A stretch of DNA of 64,000 bases from Paraburkholderia ultramafica (GTDB taxonomy: Bacteria > Pseudomonadota > Gammaproteobacteria > Burkholderiales > Burkholderiaceae), in assembly GCF_902859915.1 (NCBI RefSeq), contig NZ_CADIKK010000010.1, positions 1 through 64,000 of the forward strand, read 5' to 3'. Positions 25,051-35,563 of this stretch are shown here, piece after piece (the first letter of the stretch is position 1; each line of letters opens with the position of its first letter). The translations under genes were made by a program, and so were the position numbers. Below the pieces are notes generated by a model. It searched no databases. It saw only the letters and a list, made by a program, of their open reading frames with translations, and had not been told where the DNA came from.

Positions 25051-27054
25051 TCAGGCAATCAGTCTGAGCTTCTGCCTGTCCTTCAACCAGCGTTCGAATT
25101 CGGCCACGGGCATCGCCTGGCCATACAGGAAGCCCTGTACGTAATCGACGCCCAGGCCCTTCATGAAGATTTCTTCCGATTCGGTTTCGATACCTTCGGC
25201 GACCACCTTGAAATCCAGCTCCTGCGCGACCGCGACCATCGAGCGCACCAATGCTTGCGCCTTGGTGTCGGCGTTGATCGAGCGCACGAAGCTGCGGTCG
25301 AGCTTGATGACGTCGAGCGGAATGCGGCCCAGTTGCGACAGCGACGAGTAGCCGGTGCCGAAGTCGTCCAGATGAACCTGGGCGCCGAGTTGACGAAACT
25401 GCTTGATCAGTTCGATCACGGCCGCTTCGTCCTCGATCAGGCAACTCTCGGTGAGTTCGAGGTCGATCAGGCAAGGATCGAGTTTCGCCTGGTGCAGCGC
25501 TTCGGTGAAATGCCGGACCACGGCGGTGTCGACCAGTTGCCGCGCTGACACGTTGATCGCGACGCGCAGGTTGTGGCCGTCCGCTTTCCATCTGGCGGCC
25601 TGCTTCGCGGCGGTCTCCATGACCCAGCGGCCCAGCACGCCGATCAGCCCGGATTCTTCGGCATAACGGATGAACTCCGCTGGCATGATCTGCCCGCGTT
25701 CCGGCGAGTTCCAGCGCACCAGCGCCTCGGCGCCTTGCACCATGCCGGTGGCGAGCCACAGTTTGGGCTGGTAATGCAGCGTCAGTTGACCCTCTTCGAG
25801 CCCGCGCCGCAGGTTCGTGTCGAGCCACATGTACTCGGCGACCCGGTGGTTCATGTCCGGCGAGAACACACGGTGCGTGCGCTTGCCTTCGTCCTTGGCG
25901 GCATACATCGCCGTGTCGGCCGAGCGGATCAGCGATTCGAGACTGTTGCCGTGCTCCGGATACCGGGCGATGCCGATCGAGCAGCCGGTGTAGACCTCCA
26001 CCAGCCCGATGGCGAACGGCGTGCGCATGCGTTCGAGAATGCGCTGCGCGGTGGCCTCGAGTGCGTGCGCGGTGCCCTTGGCCGCGAGCACGATGAATTC
26101 GTCGCCGCCCAGGCGCGCGAGCGCGTCGCCGTCGTTCAGGCACGCGCCGATGGCCGCCGACACATCGCGGATCAGCCGGTCGCCGAACTCGTGGCCGTAG
26201 TGATCGTTGACCTTCTTGAAGTTGTCGAGGTCGAGGAACAGCACGCCGACCGCTTCGTCCGGACCGGCATCTTCGATCGCCACGCGGACTTTCTCCTGGA
26301 TCGCGTTGCGATTGGCGAGGCCGGTGAGCGCATCGGTGTTGGCCAGTCTAAACAGCCGTTCCTGCGCGAGTTTTTGTTCGGTGATGTCCGTGCCCGAGCA
26401 GATCAGGAACTGTTGGTCAACGCCGCTGCCGCCCTGGACGAACTTGTTGCGAAACAGAAAGAGCCGCTCGCCGTGCACCGTTTTAATGCGCCGCTCGGCG
26501 TCGTACGCCACACCGCGATTGAAGAAGCCGGCGATGTTCTGGCAGGAATCCGCCGCTTCTTCGGGCGACATGAACAGCGCCCACACAGTGTGACCGATGA
26601 TGTCTTCTTCCTTGAGGCCAGAAAGTTCTTCCGCGAGCCGGTTGAAGCGCTGTATCCGGCCATGCCTATCGATGATGACCACGACCAGATTGACTTCGGA
26701 GACGACCTGTTCAGCGAACGAGAGACCCTGGACCAGATCGCGCGCGACGGACTCGGTGTCGTCATAGGCCGATGCGGTGCCGGCCCACGTGTCGCTGTTG
26801 AGCTTTTTGCCGACGAGATGCAGGCGCAATGGGGCGCCGAACATTTGCACGTCGACGACGGCATGCGAGGTCACGCCGGTGAGGCGACGGATTTGCGAGG
26901 CTTGTTGAGGGCTCAGAGAAATGGCGACTTTAGCGGGCACATCGCCGGTCACTGGCGTGAGTTCGAGTGCGTTGCTGTCGGTCGACAAACGCCAGCATGG
27001 ACTGCTTGTGCCGAACCGGGCATAAAGCACCTGCTCGTGTTGGTCGTCGTTCAT
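25051..27054 (-). CDS. RpfR-like FI-PAS-GGDEF-EAL c-di-GMP turnover protein
   Basis: 667 residues. Residues 1-110 (PCWRLSTDSNALELTPV, DVQMFGAPLRLHLVGKK, DTWAGTASAYDDTES) resemble the FI domain at the N-terminus of Burkholderia RpfR, which binds the BDSF synthase RpfF. A PAS domain follows (about 115-230; VVIIDRHGRIQRFNRLAEEL), the part that senses BDSF in RpfR. The GGDEF domain (about 240-400) has an intact GGDEF, and the EAL domain (about 410-660) has EALVRW, ELTES, DDFGTGYSSL and KLDRSFV, so phosphodiesterase activity is expected. No rpfF-like crotonase lies next to it, unlike the classical locus. It could instead be a PdeR-type relative. Confidence 0.85.
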   Translation of the reverse strand: MNDDQHEQVLYARFGTSSPCWRLSTDSNALELTPVTGDVPAKVAISLSPQQASQIRRLTGVTSHAVVDVQMFGAPLRLHLVGKKLNSDTWAGTASAYDDTESVARDLVQGLSFAEQVVSEVNLVVVIIDRHGRIQRFNRLAEELSGLKEEDIIGHTVWALFMSPEEAADSCQNIAGFFNRGVAYDAERRIKTVHGERLFLFRNKFVQGGSGVDQQFLICSGTDITEQKLAQERLFRLANTDALTGLANRNAIQEKVRVAIEDAGPDEAVGVLFLDLDNFKKVNDHYGHEFGDRLIRDVSAAIGACLNDGDALARLGGDEFIVLAAKGTAHALEATAQRILERMRTPFAIGLVEVYTGCSIGIARYPEHGNSLESLIRSADTAMYAAKDEGKRTHRVFSPDMNHRVAEYMWLDTNLRRGLEEGQLTLHYQPKLWLATGMVQGAEALVRWNSPERGQIMPAEFIRYAEESGLIGVLGRWVMETAAKQAARWKADGHNLRVAINVSARQLVDTAVVRHFTEALHQAKLDPCLIDLELTESCLIEDEAAVIELIKQFRQLGAQVHLDDFGTGYSSLSQLGRIPLDVIKLDRSFVRSINADTKAQALVRSMVAVAQELDFKVVAEGIETESEEIFMKGLGVDYVQGFLYGQAMPVAEFERWLKDRQKLRLIA

Positions 27055-27272
27055 GAAATCCCCGGGGCGTGTATGCCGGTAGTCCCCGACAAGGCGCGAG
27101 GCGGCAAACAGTCTTCATACTTAAGACCGACCCCATTGTAGCGAAGCGGTGGAATTCGGGCTTATAAACATTAACGGTCGGACGGCCGCGAGCTTTAGGG
27201 TTATTAGGGGCAGGTGATAGCAATATTCGTGTTGGGTAAATCACCGTATGCGTGCATGCACGCATGACAATC

Positions 27273-30200
27273 CTAAAACCTTCGCGCCAGCAATCCGCGA
27301 GCACGCTCACGCTCGGCGGGATGGGTTGCCAACGCGGCATCGAACCAGAAATTCCCGGCGACGAGCGTAGCCGCCACCACGCCGTCACGGTACAGGAGCC
27401 GATTGCCCGCCACGGCGGGCACCCGCTCTCCGACGAGCAAGGTCCCCGCGAGATTCAACGGATCGGTTCCGGCGACGCACACCAAAGCACCCTCGTTCGC
27501 CTGCCGCCGGACTTCTCGCAGCACGGGAATCGCTTCGGGCAACGCAAACTGTTCGCCGGCGAGACCGTTCACGAATCGCCCGCCGCGAATCACGCCGCGC
27601 GCTTCGAGCCGTTGATAGACGCGCAGCAGATCACGCCAGGGCGGCAGCCATTCGGCCTCGCGTTCGAGCAAACGCCAGAACACCATGCCATAGCGGCGCA
27701 GCAAGGTCAGCGCAACATGCTCGAGCACTTCAGGCGGCAACGGTCGACGGCGCTGCGGCACATTCTCCGTTGCGGCGGCAACGGGTTGCCGGCTCACGAG
27801 CGCCCAGCGTCCCGCGTCGTCCATCCCGCCGATCAGCGCGCTCGATCGCGCGCGCCGGTTGCTGGAAAACGCGTTGCGTTTGGCGACCGGCTTCAGCAAT
27901 GCGCGCAAGCCCGCGAAGCTGTCGGAGTTGGCGAGACCGGCGGCGACCAGTTCGCCGAGCGCATTCTCCAGTTCCATGCGCAGCACGCGGACTTCAGCGA
28001 GCAGCTCGTCGAAGAACATCGCGCCGTGTTGCGAGAGCGTGTCGTACACGCTCTGCGCGAGCGCCGACAATTCCAGTGGCCTGGCCGGGTCGAGCAACGC
28101 GCTCCATGTGCGCACCTCGGCGCGCGGCAACAGCACGATCGGGGTGCTGCGGATCGGGCCCGCTGCGCCGCGCGCCCGCCCGGTGAGCCGGGTCCAGACA
28201 ATCTTGCCGGCGCGACATAGTTCGTCAAGCGAGGTATTCACGTAGGCCTTCACGCGCGTGGGCAGGATGTCCTCTTCCCAGGCGCCCGCCGCGGCCTGAA
28301 AGCCTTCGAGCTGGTCGAGCACCGCGGCCAGTGCGTCGCGGCCCTCGCCGCGCGTGTCCGGCGTCAGATGCTGCCACTCGAACAGAAAGCGCATGAAGTC
28401 GTGCCGCTCCACCGGCTCGATCTCGCGTCGCAAGCGTTTCACCGTGTAACGATGGATCCGCGCGAGGAGGTGCCGTTCGCACCATTCTTCTTCAGTGGCT
28501 TGCGGCGTGAAGCGGCCGCGCATCAGGTAGCCTTGCGCTTCGAGACGGGCAAGCGTCTGCTCGACCGACGCCGGCGGCAAGCTCAGCGGCTGCGCGATCG
28601 CGCTGACCGGCTGCGGGCCGAAGCCGGTCAGGCGCGCGCGCAGCACGTCGAGCAGCGCGTCGGCGGCGCTCCAGCTGTCGGTGTAGCCTTTCGGCGCGAC
28701 GAGTTGCGGCGCGTAGCGGGTGCGAGGCGCGTCGGGGTAGAGCGCGTGGAAACAGGTGAGACGCTCGGCGGGCAGCCACACCGCGGCGGCGTCGGCGAGG
28801 TGCAGGCGGGTTGCGCGGCCCGCTTCGGCCAGCGACGCGAGCCACGCCGGCCAGCCTTCGTGAGCGCGCGCTTCGGCGTCGGTGACGCAGCCGAGGCTCG
28901 TCAGCGCTTCGTGCATCTCGTCGGCGTTGCGCGCTTGCGGCCACGCCTCGTCGCGCACGCTGTCGATCGCGTCCGCGTCGAGCGCGCCGAGATCGTCGGT
29001 GCTGGCCGGATCGGTCCAGCGGCGGTTCAGCACGGCTTGCGTGCGGCGTTCCTCGAGCGGCGCGTCGTCGAGGAACGCGTAGGGCTTCGCGTTGAGGATC
29101 TCGGCGGCCAGCGGCGACGGCGCCGGCAGATCGCGTGCCACCAGCCGGACCTCGCCCTGTTCGATCCGGCGCAGCAGCGCGAGCCAGCGTTCGCTGTCCA
29201 TCGCGTCGTGCAGACAGTCGTCGACGGTTTGGTCAACTAATGGATGGCGTGGCAGTTCGCGTTCGCCGACCAGGTTCTCCAGACACGCGGCCTGTTCGGG
29301 AAACACGCTTGCGAGCAGGTCTTCGCTGCGCATGCGCTGCAGTTGTGGCGCGGTCTTGCGCCCGCCCGTGTAGCGCGGCAAGCCCAGCGAGGTGGTCGCG
29401 TTCCAGCGCCAGCGCACGCCGAATAGCGGCGCGTCGAGCAGCGCCTGGATCAGCAGATGCTCGGCGCTGTTCGAATGCAGATAGCGCCACACTTCGTCGA
29501 GCACGAACGAGTGGCTGCCGGTCAACGACAGGACGATCGCGTCCTCGGTGGCGGCGGCTTGCAGCTCGAAGTTGAAGGTCCGGCAGAACCGCTTGCGCAG
29601 CGCGAGACCCCACGCGCGATTCACGCGGCTGCCGAAGGGCGCGTGAATCACCAGTTGCGTGCCGCCGGATTCGTCGAAGAAGCGCTCCATCACCAGCGTG
29701 TTCTGCGTGGGCAGCACGCTGAGCGCCGCGCGGGCGCGGGCCAGATAGTCGACGATCTGGCGCGCGGCGGCTTCGTCGAGGCCGAGGTTGTCGATTAGCC
29801 AGTCGATCGCGTGATCGATGCGTGCGGGCGTGGTTTCGTTTTGGGCTTCCGTTACGTGCGAGGCGGAGCTTTCCGTTCCGCGTTCGGTCACGGTCACGGC
29901 TTCGGCATTGGCATTGGCATTGGCATTGGCTCCAGTTTCAGTTCCCGCTCCGGCTTCCGCTTTGCTCATGGCTTTGCTTCTGGCCTTGGCTTTTGCTTCC
30001 ATTACCGCGCCGGTTCCCGCTTCACCGACATGCGTCTTCGCGATCGCCAGCGCCCTGACATCCCGCCCTTCAAGCAGGCGCCCAATCTCTTCGCGCAAGC
30101 GCGCCACCGCGAACGACAGTTCATCGCTGCGCCCCGGCGCATCGCCGAGCCAGAACGGAATATTCGGCGGCTGCCCCTGCGCGTCCTCGACCCGCACGCG

Positions 30201-31943
30201 GCCGCTCTCGATGCGCAAAATCCGGTACGACGCATTGCCGAGCTGAAACACGTCGCCGGCCAGACTTTCGACCGCGAAGTCTTCGTTGACGGTGCCGATG
30301 TTGATCGCCTGCGGTTCGAGCACCACCGCATAATCCGCGTTCTCGGGAATCGTGCCGCCCGACGTGACGGCGACCAGCTTGCCGCCGCGTCGGCCGCGCA
30401 AGGTGCCGCTCACCACATCGCGATGCACATAGGCGGCGCGTGGACCGTTGCGGCTCGTATAGCCTTCGGCGAGCATGCGCAGCACGGCGTCGTACTGCTC
30501 GCGTTTCAGTTCCGCATACGGCGCGGCGCGCCGCATCATCGCGAACAGCGCATCCTCGCTCCATTCGGCGCTCGACACTTCCGCGACGATCTGTTGCGCG
30601 AGCACATCGAGCGGCGCGCGCGGAATGCACAGCGCGTCGAGTTCGCCGCGCCGCACGCAATCGAGCAGCGCCGCGCATTCGATCAGGTCGTCGCGCGAAG
30701 TCGGAAACAGCCGCCCTTTAGGCATGCCGCCGACATGGTGGCCCGAGCGTCCGACGCGTTGCAGGAATGGTGCGATCGCGCGCGGCGAACCCATCTGGCA
30801 GACCAGATCGACGTCGCCGATATCGATACCGAGTTCCAGCGAAGCGGTGGCGATCAGCACGCGCAGTTCGCCGTGCTTCAGGCGCTGCTCGGCGTCGAAG
30901 CGATGTTCTTTCGCGAGGCTGCCGTGATGCGCGGCGACCACCTCCTTGCCGAGCCGCTCGGTCAGATGACGCGCGACGCGCTCGGCCATGCGCCGCGTGT
31001 TGACGAAGACCAGCGTGGTGCGGTGCATCGCGACCAGTTCGGCGAGGCGATCGTAGACGCGTTCCCATACCTCGTTGGGCATCACCGCTTCGAGCGGCAC
31101 GGGCGGGATTTCCAGCGCGAGATCGCGCGCGCGAATATGGCCCACGTCGACGATCGCGCAGTCGGCGGGCATGTCGCTATCGATGCTCGCGCCGCCCACC
31201 AGAAAGCGCGCCACCGCGCTCACCGGCTTTTGCGTGGCCGACAGGCCGATGCGCGGCAAAGGCCGCTGACATAGCGCGTCGAGACGTTCGAGGCTGAGCG
31301 CGAGATGGCTGCCGCGCTTGCTGCCGGCCAGCGCATGAATCTCGTCGACGATCACCGTGCGCGTGGTCGACAGCATGCGGCGGCCCGAGTCCGATCCGAG
31401 CAGCACGTAGAGCGACTCCGGCGTGGTCACGAGAATATGCGGCGCGCGCTTTTTCAGCGCGTTGCGTTCGTGCTGCGTCGTGTCGCCGGTGCGCACGGCC
31501 GTGCGGATATCGAGCGGCGGCAGCCCACGCGCGTCGAGTTCCGCGGCGATGCCTTGCAGCGGCATCTGCAGGTTCAGACGGATGTCGTTGGAGAGCGCCT
31601 TCAGCGGCGACACGTAGACCACCAGCGTTGCGTCGGGCAATGCGCCGCCGTTGGCGAGGCCTTGCTGGACCAGATCGTCGAGCGCGGAGAGGAATGCAGT
31701 GAGCGTCTTGCCCGAACCCGTCGGCGCGGCCACCAGGGTGGAGCGGCCACTGCGAATCTGCGGCCAAGCTGCGGTCTGCGCTTCGGTCGGGGCGGGGAAG
31801 GTCTTCAGGAACCAGCCGGCGACCGCCGGATGGAAGTCGTCCAGCGCGCGGTGCGTCGATGCAGGCGCAGCGTGGCCCGCGGCGGAACCCGGCGCTGAAC
31901 TGGCAGCAACGTCCCGCGCGGCGGATGTCGTGGCCGAAGTCAT
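27273..31943 (-). CDS. lhr: Lhr-type ATP-dependent helicase
   Basis: About 1556 residues, close to long Lhr (1538 in E. coli). N-terminal superfamily 2 core: Q-motif region near 45, Walker [13 protein letters not shown] box (VDEIHALAG), LSATQ, and the second RecA domain with VFVNTRR and QRVGRSGH. The winged-helix and Lhr C-terminal domains follow. By family, a DNA-translocating helicase in repair. A low-complexity linker (codons about 29830-30010) rich in Ala, Lys, Thr and Asn-Ala repeats interrupts the middle of the protein and is encoded partly by a hexamer repeat. ATG 31943 is chosen; ATG 31973 is also in frame and no strong ribosome site decides between them. Confidence 0.9.
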   Translation of the reverse strand: MTSATTSAARDVAASSAPGSAAGHAAPASTHRALDDFHPAVAGWFLKTFPAPTEAQTAAWPQIRSGRSTLVAAPTGSGKTLTAFLSALDDLVQQGLANGGALPDATLVVYVSPLKALSNDIRLNLQMPLQGIAAELDARGLPPLDIRTAVRTGDTTQHERNALKKRAPHILVTTPESLYVLLGSDSGRRMLSTTRTVIVDEIHALAGSKRGSHLALSLERLDALCQRPLPRIGLSATQKPVSAVARFLVGGASIDSDMPADCAIVDVGHIRARDLALEIPPVPLEAVMPNEVWERVYDRLAELVAMHRTTLVFVNTRRMAERVARHLTERLGKEVVAAHHGSLAKEHRFDAEQRLKHGELRVLIATASLELGIDIGDVDLVCQMGSPRAIAPFLQRVGRSGHHVGGMPKGRLFPTSRDDLIECAALLDCVRRGELDALCIPRAPLDVLAQQIVAEVSSAEWSEDALFAMMRRAAPYAELKREQYDAVLRMLAEGYTSRNGPRAAYVHRDVVSGTLRGRRGGKLVAVTSGGTIPENADYAVVLEPQAINIGTVNEDFAVESLAGDVFQLGNASYRILRIESGRVRVEDAQGQPPNIPFWLGDAPGRSDELSFAVARLREEIGRLLEGRDVRALAIAKTHVGEAGTGAVMEAKAKARSKAMSKAEAGAGTETGANANANANAEAVTVTERGTESSASHVTEAQNETTPARIDHAIDWLIDNLGLDEAAARQIVDYLARARAALSVLPTQNTLVMERFFDESGGTQLVIHAPFGSRVNRAWGLALRKRFCRTFNFELQAAATEDAIVLSLTGSHSFVLDEVWRYLHSNSAEHLLIQALLDAPLFGVRWRWNATTSLGLPRYTGGRKTAPQLQRMRSEDLLASVFPEQAACLENLVGERELPRHPLVDQTVDDCLHDAMDSERWLALLRRIEQGEVRLVARDLPAPSPLAAEILNAKPYAFLDDAPLEERRTQAVLNRRWTDPASTDDLGALDADAIDSVRDEAWPQARNADEMHEALTSLGCVTDAEARAHEGWPAWLASLAEAGRATRLHLADAAAVWLPAERLTCFHALYPDAPRTRYAPQLVAPKGYTDSWSAADALLDVLRARLTGFGPQPVSAIAQPLSLPPASVEQTLARLEAQGYLMRGRFTPQATEEEWCERHLLARIHRYTVKRLRREIEPVERHDFMRFLFEWQHLTPDTRGEGRDALAAVLDQLEGFQAAAGAWEEDILPTRVKAYVNTSLDELCRAGKIVWTRLTGRARGAAGPIRSTPIVLLPRAEVRTWSALLDPARPLELSALAQSVYDTLSQHGAMFFDELLAEVRVLRMELENALGELVAAGLANSDSFAGLRALLKPVAKRNAFSSNRRARSSALIGGMDDAGRWALVSRQPVAAATENVPQRRRPLPPEVLEHVALTLLRRYGMVFWRLLEREAEWLPPWRDLLRVYQRLEARGVIRGGRFVNGLAGEQFALPEAIPVLREVRRQANEGALVCVAGTDPLNLAGTLLVGERVPAVAGNRLLYRDGVVAATLVAGNFWFDAALATHPAERERARGLLARRF
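29905..29928. repeat. Hexamer tandem repeat inside lhr
   Basis: Four tandem GCATTG units. On the coding strand they encode an Asn-Ala run within a low-complexity linker. Being six bases, unit changes keep the frame. Confidence 0.85.
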
Positions 31944-32376
31944 GCTTGCGTAGATGGGGACGTGGCGTGCCATATCCAGTGGGCGGCAAATGGGCCGGTT
32001 GCGAAGGGCAGCAGTCAGTCTGGCAGGTTTTTGCGGGCTTTGCCGAGGGACTCGCACTGACCTTCGTGACATTCGGTCTGGGATTCGCGGCGCGGGTCTA
32101 GCAAGCTTGGCCGTCAGTATCGCGCTGCATCACGCGACCCGGCGCGCAGCCGCGTTGCCAGGATCGTATTGCCGATGTGCGAAGCTTTCGGCAGCAAGGC
32201 GATTTTTTTCGGAGGCGGCAACTTCCCACGCTTCGCCACGGCGCTGAGCGTAAGCCGGTTGCAAAATCAGCGCGGGCGCCGGCTGCCAGCGGTCAACGCG
32301 TGTCCTGCCGGATCTCGCCAATTGCAGTACTCTCTACGGCTCACCCATACACGACTGCAAAGATGGAGCTTCGACG
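31944..32376. other. Intergenic region between divergent lhr and aldo/keto reductase genes
   Basis: About 433 bases; no gene recognised, presumed promoter region for both. Confidence 0.4.
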
Positions 32377-33444
32377 ATGCGATACAACCAGCTAGGCCGT
32401 ACCGGTGTGTTTGTTTCAGAACTTTGTCTGGGCACGATGACCTTCGGCGGTGGCGAGGGCATCTGGAAGCAGATCGGCGATCTGCAGCAGGGCGACGCGG
32501 AGCGGCTGATCGGCCGGGCGCTCGACGCGGGCATCAATTTCATCGACACGGCCGACATCTATGCGGACGGCCTGTCCGAGCAGATCACCGGCCAGGCGTT
32601 GAAGAACCTCAAGGTGCCGCGCGACAAAGTGGTGGTGGCGACCAAAGTGTTCGGCCAGACCGGCGAGTTTGCGAACGCGCGGGGCGCTTCGCGGTATCAC
32701 GTCATCGACGGGGTGAAGGCGAGTCTGAAGCGACTGCAACTCGATCACGTCGACCTGTACCAGATTCACGGTTTCGATCCGGCCACGCCGATCGAAGAAA
32801 CGGTGCGCGCGCTCGATACACTGGTGCAGCACGGTCATGTGCGTTACGTCGGCGTGTCGAACTGGGCCGCGTGGCAGATCGTGAAGGCGCTCGGCATCTC
32901 GGAGCGCCTCGGGCTCGCGCGTTTCGAATCTCTGCAGGCGTATTACACGCTCGCGGGCCGCGACCTTGAACGCGAACTCGTGCCGATGCTGCACAGCGAA
33001 GGCCTCGGGCTGATGGTGTGGAGTCCGCTGGCGGGCGGGTTGCTGAGTGGCAAGTACGGGCGCGAGCAGCAGGGTGAAGCAGGCAGCCGCCGGACGAGTT
33101 TCGATTTTCCGCCGGTCGACCGCGAGCGCGCGTACGACTGTATCGACGTGATGCGCGATATCGCCAACGCGAAGCAGGTGTCGGTGGCGCAGATCGCGCT
33201 CGCGTGGCTGCTGCATCAGCGCGTGGTGAGTTCGGTGATCGTCGGCGCGAAGAAGGTCGAGCAGCTCGACGACAACATCGCGGCCACGGGCGTGACGCTT
33301 GACGCGCAAGAGCTTGCGAAGCTCGATCAGGTCAGCACGCTGCCCGCCGAATACCCGGGCTGGATGCTGGAGCGCCAGGGCGAAGGGCGCCGCACGCAGC
33401 TGGCCGAAACGCGCCAGGCGGCGCAGGCGCACCGCCAGGGCTAG
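32377..33444 (+). CDS. Aldo/keto reductase
   Basis: 355 residues of the (beta/alpha)8 AKR fold. Visible: MRYNQLGRTGVFVSELCLGT start, NFIDTADIYADGLSE with catalytic Asp and Tyr, VVVATKVFG with the catalytic Lys, VDLYQIHGFD with the His, and GVSNWAAWQ and VIVGAKKVEQL for NADPH binding. Reduces carbonyls with NADPH; the substrate is not known. GGAG lies shortly upstream of ATG 32377. The tail is basic (RRTQLAETRQAAQAHRQG). Confidence 0.93.
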   Translation: MRYNQLGRTGVFVSELCLGTMTFGGGEGIWKQIGDLQQGDAERLIGRALDAGINFIDTADIYADGLSEQITGQALKNLKVPRDKVVVATKVFGQTGEFANARGASRYHVIDGVKASLKRLQLDHVDLYQIHGFDPATPIEETVRALDTLVQHGHVRYVGVSNWAAWQIVKALGISERLGLARFESLQAYYTLAGRDLERELVPMLHSEGLGLMVWSPLAGGLLSGKYGREQQGEAGSRRTSFDFPPVDRERAYDCIDVMRDIANAKQVSVAQIALAWLLHQRVVSSVIVGAKKVEQLDDNIAATGVTLDAQELAKLDQVSTLPAEYPGWMLERQGEGRRTQLAETRQAAQAHRQG

Positions 33445-33610
33445 GTGTTGGGGCTGGGTGGCTGGGTGCCAGGTGTCGGGTTCCGCGCCACGCGACGTGG
33501 CAGGGTGTGTCGACGCGGCGCGCGGCTGGACGGAGCAGTCGGCGGCAAATACCGGCGGCGGTGGCAGGCGGCGACCGCCGCCGCCGCTCGCGATCGCACC
33601 CAACATTTGC

Positions 33611-33662
33611 ACCGACCAACCGCACCGACCAACCGCACCGACCAACCGCACCGACCAACCGC
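33611..33662. repeat. 13-bp tandem repeat, four copies
   Basis: Four perfect ACCGACCAACCGC units, followed by a degenerate fifth. It is intergenic, after the aldo/keto reductase stop and before a pair of gene remnants. Confidence 0.95.
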
Positions 33663-33692
33663 ACCCACCGGCGCGGCTTACCGCACAGCCGT

Positions 33693-33815
33693 TTATTTAA
33701 ACGTTGCTTCGCCTGCCGGGCTCGCTTCAGCCGTATAAGCGGCGACGGCATCCATCGTGCGAGCCGAGTACACCATCGTCGCGCCCGCGTTCATCGCGAC
33801 CGCCACGCCGAGCGC
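33693..33815 (-). pseudogene. 3' remnant, probably of an AhpD/CMD-like gene
   Basis: A minus-strand frame ending at 33693 reads EALGVAVAMNAGATMVYSAR then TMDAVAAYTAEASPAGEATF. The ALGVAV..GA..VYSAR..DA pattern resembles the C-terminus of carboxymuconolactone decarboxylase-like proteins. The 5' part is missing: near 33815 the sequence joins the AraC remnant on the other strand. The family assignment is tentative. Confidence 0.4.
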
Positions 33816-33922
33816 TTCGGCGCGCGTTCGGCAAGGCGTTTGCGCAGAGCGTCGGCGTAACGCCGGGGCGTTACCGGCGTCGACCGCAAGAGGATGACGC
33901 TGCGCAAAGCCGGCGGGACTAG
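33815..33922 (+). pseudogene. AraC-family regulator, 3' remnant
   Basis: The last 35 codons (LRRAFGKAFAQSVGVTPGRY then RRRP and a polar tail) match the C-terminal end of AraC/XylS DNA-binding domains, where F.RAF....G.TPG.YRR is conserved. Everything upstream is missing. It adjoins the 3' remnant of a divergent gene, so one deletion seems to have removed both 5' halves and the shared promoter. Confidence 0.6.
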
Positions 33923-34509
33923 CCGGGTTTGCCGAACCAGCGTTGCTCGATACGCGACATCAGCCAGGCGACCAGCAGCGCGCAGACCGTGCCGATCGTC
34001 ACTTCGCCGAGCCGCAGCAACGCTTTGTCCCACGCGGGCCCGATGCCCGGCACCAGCAGCATGATGGTCGCGGTGATGCCGCCCAGACGCGCCGCGCTGC
34101 CCACATTCACGATCCAGCAGATCACGATCGCCACCGCCACCGTGGCCGCATAGGCGGCGAAGTGGCCGCGGCCGAGCAAGGCGCCGGCCAGACCGCAGAT
34201 GCCGCCGACCATCGCGCCGATGAATTGATCGCGCGACAGGTTGCGGGTGTCGATATAGCTATGCTGGCTGACCGCGATCGCCGTGATCGCGGCCCAGAAC
34301 GCCTGTTCGGTATGCAGCGCACGGCCGATCGCGAAGGCGAGACTGGCGCCGGCGACCGCCTGCACCGCCATGAAGCCGCCTTCGATCAGCCGCTCGCCGA
34401 GCGGTAGCGCCTTGAGAAAAGCAAACAGCGAGTTGGCTGCGCTTGCCCTTGCGGTACGTCTTGAATCGTCGCGGGAGATCATCGGATGGGACGCGCCTGA
34501 TTGCAGCAT
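33919..34509 (-). CDS. FUSC-like membrane protein
   Basis: 196 residues with about five hydrophobic segments (GGFMAVQAVAGASLAFAIGR, AFWAAITAIAVSQHS, ICGLAGALLGRGHFAAYAA, IVICWIVNVGSAARLGG, ATIMLLVPGIG). The AFWAAITA..V...S and LGR..GT.VG patterns recall the fusaric-acid-resistance (FUSC/aromatic acid exporter) membrane half, without the soluble part of full-length exporters. ATG 34509 is a likely start; an ATG nine codons later is possible. Its stop overlaps the AraC remnant tail to tail. Confidence 0.75.
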   Translation of the reverse strand: MLQSGASHPMISRDDSRRTARASAANSLFAFLKALPLGERLIEGGFMAVQAVAGASLAFAIGRALHTEQAFWAAITAIAVSQHSYIDTRNLSRDQFIGAMVGGICGLAGALLGRGHFAAYAATVAVAIVICWIVNVGSAARLGGITATIMLLVPGIGPAWDKALLRLGEVTIGTVCALLVAWLMSRIEQRWFGKPG

Positions 34510-34961
34510 GAAGGTTCCGTATTCTAGCGAGTTCAATTGACGATCGAGCGGATCAAGGTTGCAGACAGAAGTTTCAAGCATGACGCGCGCATGGCGTCGG
34601 TGACTCGGTGCAAGCCAAGGCGATGCCCAGCACGGGCCCTGGCGCACTGTGTCATGCCATCGCGGAACGATCCCGACAGGCGTTCATTCAACCCGTCAAA
34701 CGTATGGACCAGACTGCAATTGAAGGTCGGTTTGAAGGTCGATTCGACACGCGACATCAGATGGGCACATCTTTTGCTGATTAGCACGTTAATAAGTAAT
34801 GAAGAAGGGCCACTCCGCGCTATGTGGTCAGGCCTTGGCATGGTCGAGGCGCGACGCGGCTTGAGCAAAGTTGATGAGCGAGGCGCGCAGCGCGCGAGCG
34901 CACTTGCTGTGCCTCGTCGGTCAGCTCCGCGACGGTGACTCGTCGAACAGGGAGAAAGTGC
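34510..34961. other. Intergenic region upstream of the DUF4142 gene
   Basis: About 452 bases without a recognised gene; some short direct repeats (TTGAAGGTCG twice near 34718-34742) but nothing assignable. Confidence 0.35.
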
Positions 34962-35525
34962 ATGAAACTCCGGTATTCCCTACAAGTCGCGACAATCGCG
35001 CTGGGTCTGAGCGCGGTGTCGATCGGCGCGGTCCATGCGCAAGCCAGCGACGCGCCCGCGAGCGATGCGCCGGTCAGCCGCACCAGGCTTTCGCCGGCGG
35101 ACCAGCAGTTCGTGCAGGACGCGTCGACGTCCGACGCCACCGAAATCGCAGCCAGCAAGATCGCGCTGAAGAATTCAAACGACCCGCACGTGCGCAAGTT
35201 CGCGCAGCAGATGATCGCCGACCATACGAAGCTTTCGCACGGCATGGCGGCGCTCGTGTCGAAGAAGGGGTTCACCGCGACGCCGTCGGCGGATTCCGCG
35301 CTGGTCGGCAAACTGCAAACGCTCAAGGGCCAGCAGTTCGATCAGGCCTACGTCGAGCAGATCGGAGTGGAAGCGCATCAGCGGGCGGTGGACTTGTTCC
35401 AGCAGGAAAGCCAGAGCGGCACCGACGCGCAGTTGAAGGCCGCGGCCACGCACGCGCTGCCGACCATCAAACACCACCTCGCGATGGCGCAGCAACTCGC
35501 CGGCGAAATGAAGGGTTCGTCATGA
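34962..35525 (+). CDS. DUF4142 family exported protein
   Basis: 187 residues. The signal peptide MKLRYSLQVATIALGLSAVS runs to AVHAQ with cleavage near residue 27. The mature protein is a helical bundle of the DUF4142 type: SPADQQFVQDASTSDATEIA, DPHVRKFAQQMIADHTK and IKHHLAMAQQLA. It is a periplasmic, ferritin-like fold protein of unknown function, often with stress genes. GGGAG precedes ATG 34962. Its TGA overlaps a possible ATG of the next gene. Confidence 0.9.
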   Translation: MKLRYSLQVATIALGLSAVSIGAVHAQASDAPASDAPVSRTRLSPADQQFVQDASTSDATEIAASKIALKNSNDPHVRKFAQQMIADHTKLSHGMAALVSKKGFTATPSADSALVGKLQTLKGQQFDQAYVEQIGVEAHQRAVDLFQQESQSGTDAQLKAAATHALPTIKHHLAMAQQLAGEMKGSS

Positions 35526-35563
35526 ACGCGATCCTGGCGCGACCGGCCTATGAGGACTCCCTT

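Noticed and set aside
33611..33662. Possible CRISPR array
   Set aside because: The 13-bp units are directly adjacent with no spacers and no cas genes are near; the only Cas4-like domain in the window is part of a repair helicase.
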